Below are positions 43,615-51,661 of a stretch of DNA of 64,000 nucleotides, in pieces. The translations under genes and the position numbers were made by a program. Below the pieces are notes generated by a model. That model did not search any database and was not told the DNA's origin. It saw only the letters and a program-made list of their open reading frames with translations. This DNA comes from ZAX-1 sp046533095. GTDB taxonomy: Bacteria > Bacillota > Clostridia > Lachnospirales > Lachnospiraceae. Location: positions 186,001-250,000 of the forward strand of contig JAJQRA010000017.1 in the NCBI GenBank assembly GCA_046533095.1, written 5' to 3'. Positions within the stretch are counted from its first letter, which is position 1. The number at the start of each line of letters is the position of its first letter.

Positions 43615-43659
43615 ATTGTTTAGGAATTGTTTATATCTTTTACCGTGGTTGTTTAGGCA
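43615..43659. repeat. Dispersed 45-bp repeat, copy 2 (before the ABC transporter)
   Basis: GTTTAGG motifs at 43618 and 43651 with TTGTTTATATCTTTTACC between; partner of 35486-35530. The rest of the gap 43463-43707 shows no gene. Confidence 0.75.
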
Positions 43660-43707
43660 TACCGCTTAAAATTGGTTCATAACAGAGAAAGACAGGGGGC
43701 AAACAAA

Positions 43708-44610
43708 ATGGAATATATAGTACAAACAAAAGACCTGAGTAAAACATTCGCAGGCAAAGCCGCAGTGAACAGTGTGAGTGTAACTATCCGTCGAGGGGAC
43801 ATTTACGGATTTATCGGTGAAAATGGAGCGGGAAAAACAACTTTTATGCGTATGCTCTGTGGACTTGCCGAACCAACCGGCGGTTCAATGCGACTTTTCG
43901 AGAGCGGCGACCTTGAGAAGCAGCGCCACCGAATTGGATGCGCGATTGAAAACCCCGCGCTGTATCCGGCGATGACCGCAGATGAAAATTTAGAGGTGTA
44001 CCGCGTCTTGATTGGTATCCCAAACAAGAACATTGTGCCTGAACTGCTCAATTTTGTCGGACTCGGCGGGTTGGGGAAAAAGAAAGCAAAGGATTTTTCC
44101 CTCGGAATGAAACAACGGCTGATGATAGCTATTGCGATGATTGGTGACCCGGAGTTCCTCATTTTAGACGAACCGATGAACGGCCTTGATCCGATGGGTA
44201 TCAAAGAAATTCGCGATTTGCTTCTGAAGCTGAACAAAGAGAAGCAACTGACAATCGTAATATCCAGTCATATTCTCGATGAGCTTTCCAGAATGGCGAC
44301 ATGCTATGGCGTTATCCACAAAGGTGAACTTGTTGATGAATTTTCAGCGCAGGAACTTGAACGCAGATGCCGCCACAATATAAAAATTGTTACGGACAAT
44401 ACGGGCAAAACGGAACAAATGCTGAGAACTGCTATAAGCGCAAACTTTGAAACTATGCCCGATGGCGCGATTGTTTTGTATGACCGCCTTGACGAAGCCG
44501 CCAATATCAATCATATGCTGGTTTCAAACGGCATTGCCGTGTCTGTGCTTTCCCCCGGAGAGCAAAACCTTGAAGGCTATTTTATGGATTTAATGGGAGG
44601 TAAAAGATAA
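43708..44610 (+). CDS. ABC transporter ATP-binding protein (lantibiotic/bacitracin-resistance type)
   Basis: A 300-residue ABC ATPase: Walker A GENGAGKTT, signature FSLGMKQRL, Walker B FLILDEPMNGLDP and H-loop ISSHILDEL. The SLGMKQRL signature and a C-terminal domain of about 90 residues fit the BcrA/NisF-like group that exports or clears peptide antibiotics. I use the ATG at 43708 behind CAGGGGGC. The permease gene starts on its last base. Confidence 0.92.
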   Translation: MEYIVQTKDLSKTFAGKAAVNSVSVTIRRGDIYGFIGENGAGKTTFMRMLCGLAEPTGGSMRLFESGDLEKQRHRIGCAIENPALYPAMTADENLEVYRVLIGIPNKNIVPELLNFVGLGGLGKKKAKDFSLGMKQRLMIAIAMIGDPEFLILDEPMNGLDPMGIKEIRDLLLKLNKEKQLTIVISSHILDELSRMATCYGVIHKGELVDEFSAQELERRCRHNIKIVTDNTGKTEQMLRTAISANFETMPDGAIVLYDRLDEAANINHMLVSNGIAVSVLSPGEQNLEGYFMDLMGGKR

Positions 44611-45389
44611 TGAATATCATCAAATCAGAGTTTTACAAACTCAAAAAATCGAAAGTATTTTATTTTTGTTTGCTTGCCTGTGTCGTGCTGGCAGTGTTCT
44701 CGGTGGTTTTAGCGGGTTCAATACAGGCGGGTGTCCTTACAAGAGGCGTTGAAGCGGCTGAGGAAACAACGGAGGTTCTCACCGGTGTATCCTTGCTTGA
44801 ACAGGCATTGGGGTTAGATTTCCTCCCGACTATTTTCGCCGTATTTGTGTCAATATTCGTAGCGGGAGAATTTACCAATGGATCGATGAAAAACTATGTT
44901 TCAAAGGGATATAGCCGAGTTGCGATTTATCTTTCAAAATTCATGGTTTGCGGTGTGGCGGTTATGGCGATGTACCTTGTAAATATCGTACTTGCCTGCG
45001 CCATAGGTTCAGCTATTTGGGGATTTGATCCAACAGGTCTTGCGACAGCCGGAAACATCGCAACAATGGTACTTGGTGAAGCATTGTTGCTGCTGGCGTA
45101 CACATCGCTGTTTGTCCTACTGTCAATGTGGCTTCGCAGTAATGGCGTGTCCATAGCGGTTAATATTTGCGTGGTTTCCTTATTTTCGACTATCCTAATG
45201 TTAACAACTTTTATCACCGGAGATAGCATTACGCTCGCAAATTACTGGATTTCCGGCAATGTGTCTGCTCTCGCTACAATCGCGCCGGAAAACGGCGCTG
45301 TAATGCAAGGCTTAATAGTTGGTCTGTGCTACTTGATAGGCGGAACTGTATTGGGGAGTGTCTTGTTTAAGAAGCAGGATATAAAGTGA
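44610..45389 (+). CDS. ABC-2 type permease, partner of the ATPase
   Basis: A 259-residue membrane protein with six hydrophobic segments, beginning MNIIKSEFYKLKKSKVFYFCL as in lantibiotic-immunity permeases. FTNGSMKNYVSKGYSR near 90 is the usual cytoplasmic coupling loop of ABC-2 permeases. It overlaps the ATPase stop by one base. Together they probably protect against a membrane-active peptide. Target unproven. Confidence 0.9.
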   Translation: MNIIKSEFYKLKKSKVFYFCLLACVVLAVFSVVLAGSIQAGVLTRGVEAAEETTEVLTGVSLLEQALGLDFLPTIFAVFVSIFVAGEFTNGSMKNYVSKGYSRVAIYLSKFMVCGVAVMAMYLVNIVLACAIGSAIWGFDPTGLATAGNIATMVLGEALLLLAYTSLFVLLSMWLRSNGVSIAVNICVVSLFSTILMLTTFITGDSITLANYWISGNVSALATIAPENGAVMQGLIVGLCYLIGGTVLGSVLFKKQDIK

Positions 45390-45447
45390 GAACACTCTGG
45401 CCTGTCTGCTTCGGTTGATACAAAAGATTGGATGCTCGATTCTTAAA

Positions 45448-45712
45448 TCATTCTTCACTATCAATAATGGCGTCAAATTCTCTTAAAATGCCCCGCGCCG
45501 CTGCCACTATAATGCGTTGCTCCTGCTCTGTAGCGTTCAAAAATTCATAGATAAACTGTTCTTGCTCTGGAGTATTTGTTATAGTATCAGGACGAAAAAT
45601 TAAGTCCGCAGGAATGTTGAGTGTATTTATTATTCTATATACTGTTTCAAATGTTGGATTACGCTTTCCATTTTCAATGGCTATGACTGTACGAAGGGAG
45701 GCTTCAATTTCA
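45448..45712 (-). pseudogene. XRE-type repressor fragment (Tn916 Orf9-like)
   Basis: On the minus strand the frame reads EIEASLRTVIAIENGKRNPTFETVYRIINTLNIPADLIFRPD and ends NATEQEQRIIVAAARGILREF (quoted in part: LRTVIAIENGKRNP; NATEQEQRIIVAA). This is the second half of an HTH repressor of ICE type. The first helix and the start are missing at the junction near 45713. It is divergent from a sigma-like gene, the Tn916-family order. Confidence 0.75.
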
Positions 45713-45930
45713 GCTTAGTGTCGGCTGTCGTTCTCCACAATACCTCTATTTTGTTTTTGATTTTTCAAAACAGAATGGAGGTTTTTGCCGTGAAAATCAA
45801 TGAAACATACCGCCTGAAAAAATATTCTCAACTTTTTTTCAAAAACTTTGGCAAAACGCAATTTTCAAACGGGATAGGGAGTGAAAGGGAAAATAAGCCG
45901 CCTTTCGTGGTTATGGAAGGAGGTGAGGAT

Positions 45931-46341
45931 TTGGAACTTTCTTTCCAAGAAACAATCAAGCATCAGTTTGAAAGCTACTGCAAAAAGATAATCCGCGAGA
46001 GATACCGTGATTGTGTGCGGTCAGCCCAACGGCTCTCGGAACACGAAATATCGTTTTCAGAGCTTTCGCAGAATGAAATGGATAGTCTGAGCGTGAGAGA
46101 TGATTATGCAGCAGATTACTTTCACTTCGATGCAAGCGGCATTGATGTGCCGATCAAAAGCGAATCGCTGGCGAACGCACTATCGAAGTTGCCGCCGCAA
46201 AAGCGTGACATCGTACTGTTGGCGCATTGTTTGGGCATGAGCGATGTGGAAATCGCGGAAATGCTGAATATGATACGCAGTACCGTCCAGTATCAGCGGA
46301 CAAGCTCACTGGCGAAACTAAAAAAGTATATGGAGGGATGA
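45931..46341 (+). CDS. Sigma-70-like factor of Tn916-type elements
   Basis: A 136-residue sigma-70 region 4-like protein from a TTG behind AAGGAGGTGAGG: MELSFQETIKHQFESYCKK, DDYAADYFHFDASGIDV, and the HTH LPPQKRDIVLLAHCLGMSDVEIAEML, RSTVQYQRTSSLAKLKK. Such proteins (Tn916 Orf7 type) activate excision functions. The open frame extends upstream (from 45790) through VKINETYRLKKYSQLFF, which may be the end of another gene or a longer N-terminus. The HTH_16 gene follows after 3 bp. Confidence 0.82.
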   Translation: MELSFQETIKHQFESYCKKIIRERYRDCVRSAQRLSEHEISFSELSQNEMDSLSVRDDYAADYFHFDASGIDVPIKSESLANALSKLPPQKRDIVLLAHCLGMSDVEIAEMLNMIRSTVQYQRTSSLAKLKKYMEG

Positions 46342-46344
46342 GCG

Positions 46345-46584
46345 ATGAGCAAACGTAATGGTAACAAGCCGTTACTGCCATTTTACGTTATAAAGGCCAC
46401 TGCCGATGGTGACACAGATGCTATTGCAACGGTTTTAGAACATTTTGATGGCTACATTGCGGCACTGTCAACCAAACGGTTGTATGACGAGTATGGAAAT
46501 TCATATATGTGCGTTGACGAGAGCCTCCGCGCTGAACTGAACAGCAAGTTGGTACAAGGAATCCACCGATTTAAGGTAGCCTAA
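46345..46584 (+). CDS. HTH_16-family protein of conjugative transposons (Tn916 Orf8-like)
   Basis: A 79-residue protein: LLPFYVIKATADGDTDAIATVLEHFDGYI, CVDESLRAELNSKLVQGIHRF, which matches the small helix-turn-helix proteins next to the sigma factor in Tn916-type elements. It starts behind GGAGGGATGAGCG. Its survival next to sigma and XRE marks the right-hand regulatory end of an ICE. Confidence 0.85.
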   Translation: MSKRNGNKPLLPFYVIKATADGDTDAIATVLEHFDGYIAALSTKRLYDEYGNSYMCVDESLRAELNSKLVQGIHRFKVA

Positions 46585-47111
46585 CACAAAGCCTGTGCGG
46601 GAGCAATCCGCGCGGTGGGGAGTGTCCCTTTCCACTCCTTACGCAGAGATTGCCCCCGTAACGGGCAATTTGCCATTCTGTAAAACCGCATTGGATTCAG
46701 TGTGGCTTTACAGGCTGACAATAGCCATGCTCTTTGAAAACAGAATATACAATGTTCAGGTACATTCCCCGTGCGCCGAGTGAAAAAATAGCCGCACTTG
46801 ACGATAAAGGCTTGTTTTGACCCTGCCGTGGCAGGCAGGGCGCGATAACTCGCACGGGAAACAATGATACTTTTTCACGACCTCCCACAGACTTTAGGGG
46901 GAGTTCCTGCGGTGTTCGCAAGCTTTGGAAAGCGGCGGCAATGGGGGGGCTATGATACCGCGCCAACGGTAGCCTGAACAATTCCCGACCGTCCGGGGGC
47001 GTGGCAAATAGGATGGATACATTGATGACAGAAACCACAGGCCGGCTTATGCCCTTTTGCGTGAGCCGACCTGTTCTGTGCCATCAATCCGTAGTTAAAA
47101 TCAATCTGAAT
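46585..47111. other. Non-coding, hairpin-rich segment before the recombinase remnant
   Basis: It holds several strong inverted repeats, for example TTGCCCCCGTAACGGGCAA (46649-46667) and CCTGCCGTGGCAGG (46822-46835). A 23-codon frame at 46749 starts MFRYIPRAPSEKIAALDDKG without a convincing ribosome site. Here Tn916-type elements usually carry xis and int; no intact gene is seen. Confidence 0.5.
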
Positions 47112-47116
47112 GGAGG

Positions 47117-47287
47117 ATATTGTATGAACGGTCGGCGATCCGGGAGTACAAGAGTATTGCAACCATTGACCGCGACATATTGACAAAGCTGATAAGCAAA
47201 ATTGAGGTTGGGGAACGTCAAATCGTTGACGGACAGAAGCAGCGGGAAATCCGTATCCATTACAAATTCGTTGGATATATCGGGTAA
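47117..47287 (+). pseudogene. Serine recombinase, last 56 codons
   Basis: The frame reads ERSAIREYKSIATIDRD, LTKLISKIEVGERQIVDG, QKQREIRIHYKFVGYIG and stop. This is the DUF4368-type C-terminal end of TndX/TnpX-like large serine recombinases. All catalytic parts are gone. It probably marks the right end of the decayed conjugative element; a truncated LysR gene begins 33 bp later. Confidence 0.82.
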
Positions 47288-47320
47288 GCATTACCATTCT
47301 ACTCAAAGATAGCCAATCCG

Positions 47321-48012
47321 ATGGTTGCGAAAGAAGGTAGCATTACAAAAGCGGCAGAAATGATCCATGTGACTCAACCAACACTTAGCCGACAATTGAT
47401 GAAGCTTGAAGAAGAAATGGGAACAAGTTTGTTCATTCGTGGGAAAAGGCAAATTACTTTAGCGGATAGTGGGTTACTTTTTCAACAGCGAATAAAAGAA
47501 ATTATTGCCCTGCTTGATAAAACCGAACGAGATTTAGCTGAACAAAAAGAAATGATTAGCGGTGTAGTTACCATTGGCTGTGTGGGATCAATCGCATCAA
47601 CGATACTGCCGGAGATGATGGAGAACTTTTCCACAACCTATCCGATGGTTCAGTACGAACTGCATAGTGCCGATGGTGATGACATTCGGGAAAAGATTGA
47701 CAGGGGAAACATCGACATCGGAATTTTACTTGAGCCGATCGAAGTTGCGAAGTATGATTACATTCGCCTGCCATTTCAGGAAATATGGGGTGTTCTTATG
47801 CGGAGGGATGATCCTCTTGCACAAAAAGACTCAATTAGTGTGAATGACATTCTCCCTTTGCCGCTCATTATACCCCGACGTGTGATTGTTAAAAACGAAA
47901 TTGCTAATTGGTTTGGCGTTAAACCAGACGAACTACATATCTATGCATCGCACAATCTTTTGACAAATGCTTCACTTTTGGTTGAACGTAGGCTTGGCTA
48001 TGCAATTTGTGT
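47321..48012 (+). pseudogene. Second LysR copy, truncated at both ends
   Basis: Nearly identical in protein sequence to the regulator at 39492 from AKEGSITKAAEMI to NASLLVERRLGYAICV. It lacks the first 13 or so residues of the HTH and the last 50 residues, where a deletion has joined it to the reductase gene. The open frame runs on to 48133 in out-of-frame reductase DNA. The GGGLAY-type glycine is ERRLGY here. DNA binding is probably lost. Confidence 0.85.
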
Positions 48013-48891
48013 GCTTCTTCACAGGATATTATTAAATGTGCGTTGGAATTTGACATTAATTTCTTTGATACCGCAATGGGATATTCGGGTGGTGCGAGTG
48101 AGCAGTTTCTGGGTCGTTCTATCAATGCTTTAACGGCTCGTGAAAAGGTGGTGATTGCCACAAAGTTTTTACCACGTACGGAAGAAGAAATTACATCTGG
48201 TATCAGTGGCCAACGTCATATAGCAGATTGTCTGGACAATAGCTTATCTCGCTTAGGTATGGACTACATAGATTTATATATTTGCCATATGTGGGATTAT
48301 CACACACCAATTGAAGAATTGATGGAGGGATTGAATTCAGCCGTCAATTCCGGAAAAACCCGAACTATTGGTATCTCAAACTGTTTCGCATGGCAACTGT
48401 CGAAAGCCAACTATATCGCAGAGAAAAACGATTGGAACAAATTTGTATCAATACAAGGTCATTACAATTTGTTGGTCCGCGAAGAGGAACGGGAGATGGT
48501 TCCGTACTGCGAAGAGGAAGGCATTGCACTCACGCCGTATAGTCCACTGGCTTCCGGGCGATTGGTAAAGCCCCAGACAGAATCGACTGCTCGATTGGAA
48601 TTAGACAAGATAGCTATGAGTAAATATAATGCGACCAGTGAGCAAGACAGCATTATTGTTGAACGTGTGGCGGAGATTGCAGAAAAGAGAGGACTCAGCA
48701 GAACCCAGGTTGCATTAGGATGGTTGCTGTCAAAAACTACCACTCCTGTGCTCGGTGCAACAAAACTTCAACATATAGAGGAAGCTGTTGCGGCAGTGGG
48801 GATAACGCTCTCTCCAGAAGATATGGAATACCTTGAAGAACCATATATTCCACACAAACTGGTAGGTGTAATGAGTTTTAATCACAAATAG
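48013..48891 (+). pseudogene. Second aldo/keto reductase copy, N-terminally truncated
   Basis: It matches the reductase at 40515 from SQDIIKCALEFDINFFDTAMGY to GVMSFNHK. The first 40 or so residues (first strand and NADPH-binding start) are missing at the fusion with LysR. The active-site Asp, Tyr, Lys and His motifs remain. A TTG at 48007 could start a 294-residue protein, but no ribosome site is evident. Likely inactive. Confidence 0.85.
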
Positions 48892-48915
48892 CGAATCATT
48901 AAGGAGGTATTTTCT

Positions 48916-49154
48916 ATGTCAAGCCATATTTGGTTCTTTCCAACTTTAGTTGAAACTCGTTGTTTTTCCGTTGATGAATCCCTTAATTTTCAGTGTTTCC
49001 AATTATGTGTACTAATGGAATCAATTAACTTTGGAAGGAACTGGTTATGTTATGAAAGGTATGGGAAAGATCATTGGTGGTTTCTTCAAAAATCGGAAGG
49101 CAAATAAAGAATACAAGCAGAATCTTTCTGCCCAAACAAAGAAAAGGTTATAGA
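48916..49154 (+). pseudogene. Degraded gene fragments after the second reductase copy
   Basis: AAGGAGGTATTTTCT and ATGTCAAGC copy the flavodoxin start found at 41530, then the similarity ends. A separate frame at 49050-49154 reads MKGMGKIIGGFFKNRKANKEYK, perhaps the end of another lost gene. Nothing here is convincing as a functional gene. Confidence 0.45.
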
Positions 49155-49167
49155 GGAGAGAATTAAA

Positions 49168-49500
49168 GTGGAAAAATGTAAACAAATTTGGGGTGGTTTT
49201 GCTTATTTTCTGGCAGTTCAGTTGATGATGGCACTGGCTCAGATCTTCAACTTCTTTGTTCAGCGGAACGTGACGTTTAATTCAAAAAGTAATATCGTCA
49301 AGGCTGCTGTGTGGTATGTGATTGCTCACATCATAATATCCATAGGTGCAGCTGCACTCCAGGGATTTTACAAGGCACCAATCTATAATTTGTTTATGAA
49401 CACGATGAGTATGGGCAGAGCCGGGGAAACACTGGCAGATGCATTGACGATGGTTATTAACTGTGCGATTTCATTCTGGGTATTTTTCCCGATTTTTTAA
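49168..49500 (+). CDS. GtrA-like membrane protein, probably N-terminally truncated
   Basis: A 110-residue hydrophobic protein with about four membrane segments; NFFVQRNVTFNSKSN resembles the GtrA-family loop NF..QR.FTF, normally found after two earlier helices. The GTG start has GAGGAGAG upstream. GtrA relatives move lipid-linked sugars or accompany cell-wall glycosylation. Short length and the ruined DNA upstream suggest a remnant, though it could be translated. Confidence 0.55.
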   Translation: MEKCKQIWGGFAYFLAVQLMMALAQIFNFFVQRNVTFNSKSNIVKAAVWYVIAHIIISIGAAALQGFYKAPIYNLFMNTMSMGRAGETLADALTMVINCAISFWVFFPIF

Positions 49501-49620
49501 AATCATTTTCAAAAAATAGGCGATCAGGTAGAGAAAATTGGTCTGGGGAACCAAAGGTAAGTATATAAGAAGAAATATCAATGGTTGCCCATGACCGATT
49601 TTGGCTATTCTGAGGAATGA

Positions 49621-49848
49621 TTATCGATCAATTATTCCTTCGTTGTGTGTTTTAATATATTCGTCGATGCTGTCAATGATATACAGTGGGCTTGTCATAT
49701 GCAGACCTTCCCAACAACCTGTGATAAAATCGACTGCGCCTGTCTTACGGAGGTAGTTATAGGCTTCCTGTCCGCTTAATTGTTTTTCGTTCTTGTAAAA
49801 TTCTACGCATGATGCGAGAAACCATACTTCCCCTTTTGGCTTTGTCAT
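49621..49848 (-). CDS. DUF3791 family protein
   Basis: A 75-residue DUF3791 protein: EVWFLASCVEFYKNEKQLSGQEAYNYLRKTGAVDFITGCWEGLH (diagnostic core QEAYNYLRKTGAVDFI), then SIDEYIKTHN. It is the third gene of a leftward operon after DUF3990 and a small companion; the start overlaps the companion stop by 4 bp (ATGA) behind GGAGGAG. Small, acidic-to-neutral, cytoplasmic. Function unknown; an antitoxin or partner role is inferred from linkage. Confidence 0.85.
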   Translation of the reverse strand: MTKPKGEVWFLASCVEFYKNEKQLSGQEAYNYLRKTGAVDFITGCWEGLHMTSPLYIIDSIDEYIKTHNEGIIDR

Positions 49849-50090
49849 ATCTGCTCCTCCGGGAAAGTAATTTTACCAGTGGTTATTTCTTCTTCCAACA
49901 AATCAAAGAGGAGGGGATATCCCAAGTGCCACATTTTTGTCTTTTCGTCCTCCAAGACTTTATATAACTGAGAGTTATACAGCACTTTGGAGGCTTCTGC
50001 CACACTAAATCCATGCTTTTCCATCAGCAGAGTTAAAATACCCGGTGTGATAAGTGCAATAACTGCGTGAACGTTTTTTTGGTTTGTCAT
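49845..50090 (-). CDS. Small companion protein between DUF3990 and DUF3791 genes
   Basis: An 81-residue helical protein (VIALITPGILTLLMEKHG, SVAEASKVLYNSQLYKVLEDEKTKMW, DLLEEEITTGKI). SxxEAxxxxYNSxxYxxLEDExT is a pattern I recognise from uncharacterised proteins placed beside DUF3791 genes. It overlaps both neighbours by 4 bp (ATGA) and has GGAGG 10 bp before its start. A helical small partner suits an antitoxin; no experiment is known to me. Confidence 0.8.
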   Translation of the reverse strand: MTNQKNVHAVIALITPGILTLLMEKHGFSVAEASKVLYNSQLYKVLEDEKTKMWHLGYPLLFDLLEEEITTGKITFPEEQI

Positions 50091-50587
50091 AAAACTACCT
50101 CCATTCTGAGAAATTTCAAGAGCGTTATAGCCCGCTCAGATTTTAAACATATTTGATCAACGAGTTTTCTCGTTTTTAGTGCACCGATCGTTAATTCTGT
50201 ACTAAGACCACCGTTAATATATAATATGATAGTAGGTAAAACATCATCGTTTGCTACTGCACCGATAACAATGTCGTATTTTTCTCCTGTATACTGTTTT
50301 AAGCGATTATCCTTTACGAATTCGAGCCATTTACTGCTAGTTTCTGTGAAATGGCAGATATTCAGTGTCTGCTCAGCCTGTGCCATATCAAACTCGTAAA
50401 CATTGACCGTAGCAAAACCGCCTTTTCGGCGGTTCACGATAATTTCGGAGAACTTTTTCGCCTGATCTTCGCTTGTTGTGAGGTAAAAACCTGTACCAAA
50501 GTCAAGTCCGCGCGTCTGCTTTATCAATCGCGGCTCTCTTATCTCCAGATTGCTCCCATGATATAGTGTGAGTGTTCCAATTGACAT
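50087..50587 (-). CDS. DUF3990 protein, ADP-ribosyltransferase-like fold
   Basis: A 166-residue DUF3990 protein. LTLYHGSNLEIREP at the N-terminus and DFGTGFYLTTSEDQAKKF near 30-48 match the H...Y core of ADP-ribosyltransferase-like proteins; YDIVIGAVANDD (about 110-121) is the family hallmark. I choose the ATG at 50587, 10 bp after AGGAG; a GTG at 50593 is possible. First gene of a translationally coupled trio. Known ART-fold toxins modify proteins, DNA or RNA; a toxin role here is inference. Confidence 0.82.
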   Translation of the reverse strand: MSIGTLTLYHGSNLEIREPRLIKQTRGLDFGTGFYLTTSEDQAKKFSEIIVNRRKGGFATVNVYEFDMAQAEQTLNICHFTETSSKWLEFVKDNRLKQYTGEKYDIVIGAVANDDVLPTIILYINGGLSTELTIGALKTRKLVDQICLKSERAITLLKFLRMEVVL

Positions 50588-50669
50588 AATCACATTTCTC
50601 CTGTTCTTTTCACCATTTTGCGAATAAAAATATTATATCACAGTTTCCCGCTAATTGCGATAATTATTC

Positions 50670-51620
50670 ATGTGTTTGCACGTGTTTGAAATCTTAACGG
50701 TGGATACTGCCATGCGTACTGGTCAAGTTACAACCACTTACTGTAACGAATTTCTGTTTAGGCTACTTGACGTCACGCCGATTGATTTATACTTCAAACC
50801 GCTAGATCGGTTGATTGACGCTCATCCCCATAATGTCGAATTCTGGTCTGTCATTAAGGAACATCGCAGTATTACAAACAAAAATATGACATTGTGTTTA
50901 TCAGGAAAAAAAGTGGATTGCATTATTACGTCAAAGATTTATAATCAACGTACACTGAATGTCAAAGGGGTTCAATTTTTTATCACTACACAGAAGCAGA
51001 TTAGTGCAAATGTATCGGAAAAAATAAGTAACAGTGCTGTTCGTACTTTCAGCGATTTCATTGGACAGTCGAACAAGGTTAAGTCAACAATACAAAATGG
51101 AAAGATAATGGCTCAAACCCATAGTAATGTTATGCTGCTGGGGGAAAGTGGTGTAGGAAAAGATGTTTTAGCACAGGCTATACACAACGCCGGCCCTCGT
51201 AGAAACAAACCATTTGTTGCGGTTAACTGCGGAGCTTTACCCCGCGATATTATCGCCAGTGAGCTTTTTGGATATGAAGGCGGAGCATTTACCGGGGCAA
51301 AGCGAGAGGGTAATATTGGTAAGTTTGAACTTGCAAATGGAGGTACTATTTTTCTTGATGAAATTGGTGAGATGCCATTAGATTTGCAAGCCACCCTTTT
51401 GCGTGTAGTGGAACAGAAACAGTTAATGAGAATTGGCGGCAACAAACTGATAAATGTGGATGTGAGAGTCATATCGGCGACCAACGCGGATATGATGAAG
51501 GTAATTGAACAAAAGCGGTTTCGCTCGGATCTATATTATCGTTTGAGTACAATGATCTTGGATATACCACCACTTAGGGAGCGGGACGAAGATATTATTT
51601 TACTTGCTGCTTTTTATTGA
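50670..51620 (+). pseudogene. Sigma-54-dependent activator, truncated
   Basis: An NtrC-type AAA+ activator: Walker A GESGVGKD near 160, GAFTGA loop (GYEGGAFTGAKREGN) that contacts sigma-54, Walker B TIFLDEIGEMP, sensor VISATNADM and arginine finger FRSDLYYRLS. It stops after LRERDEDIILLAAFY, losing the AAA+ lid and the DNA-binding domain. No good ribosome site precedes the ATG, so the N-terminal sensor may also be cut. It precedes an MFS gene that it might once have controlled. Confidence 0.85.
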
Positions 51621-51661
51621 AAAATCTGAAAGATTTATGTTAAAGCGAAGGGGGATGTAGG

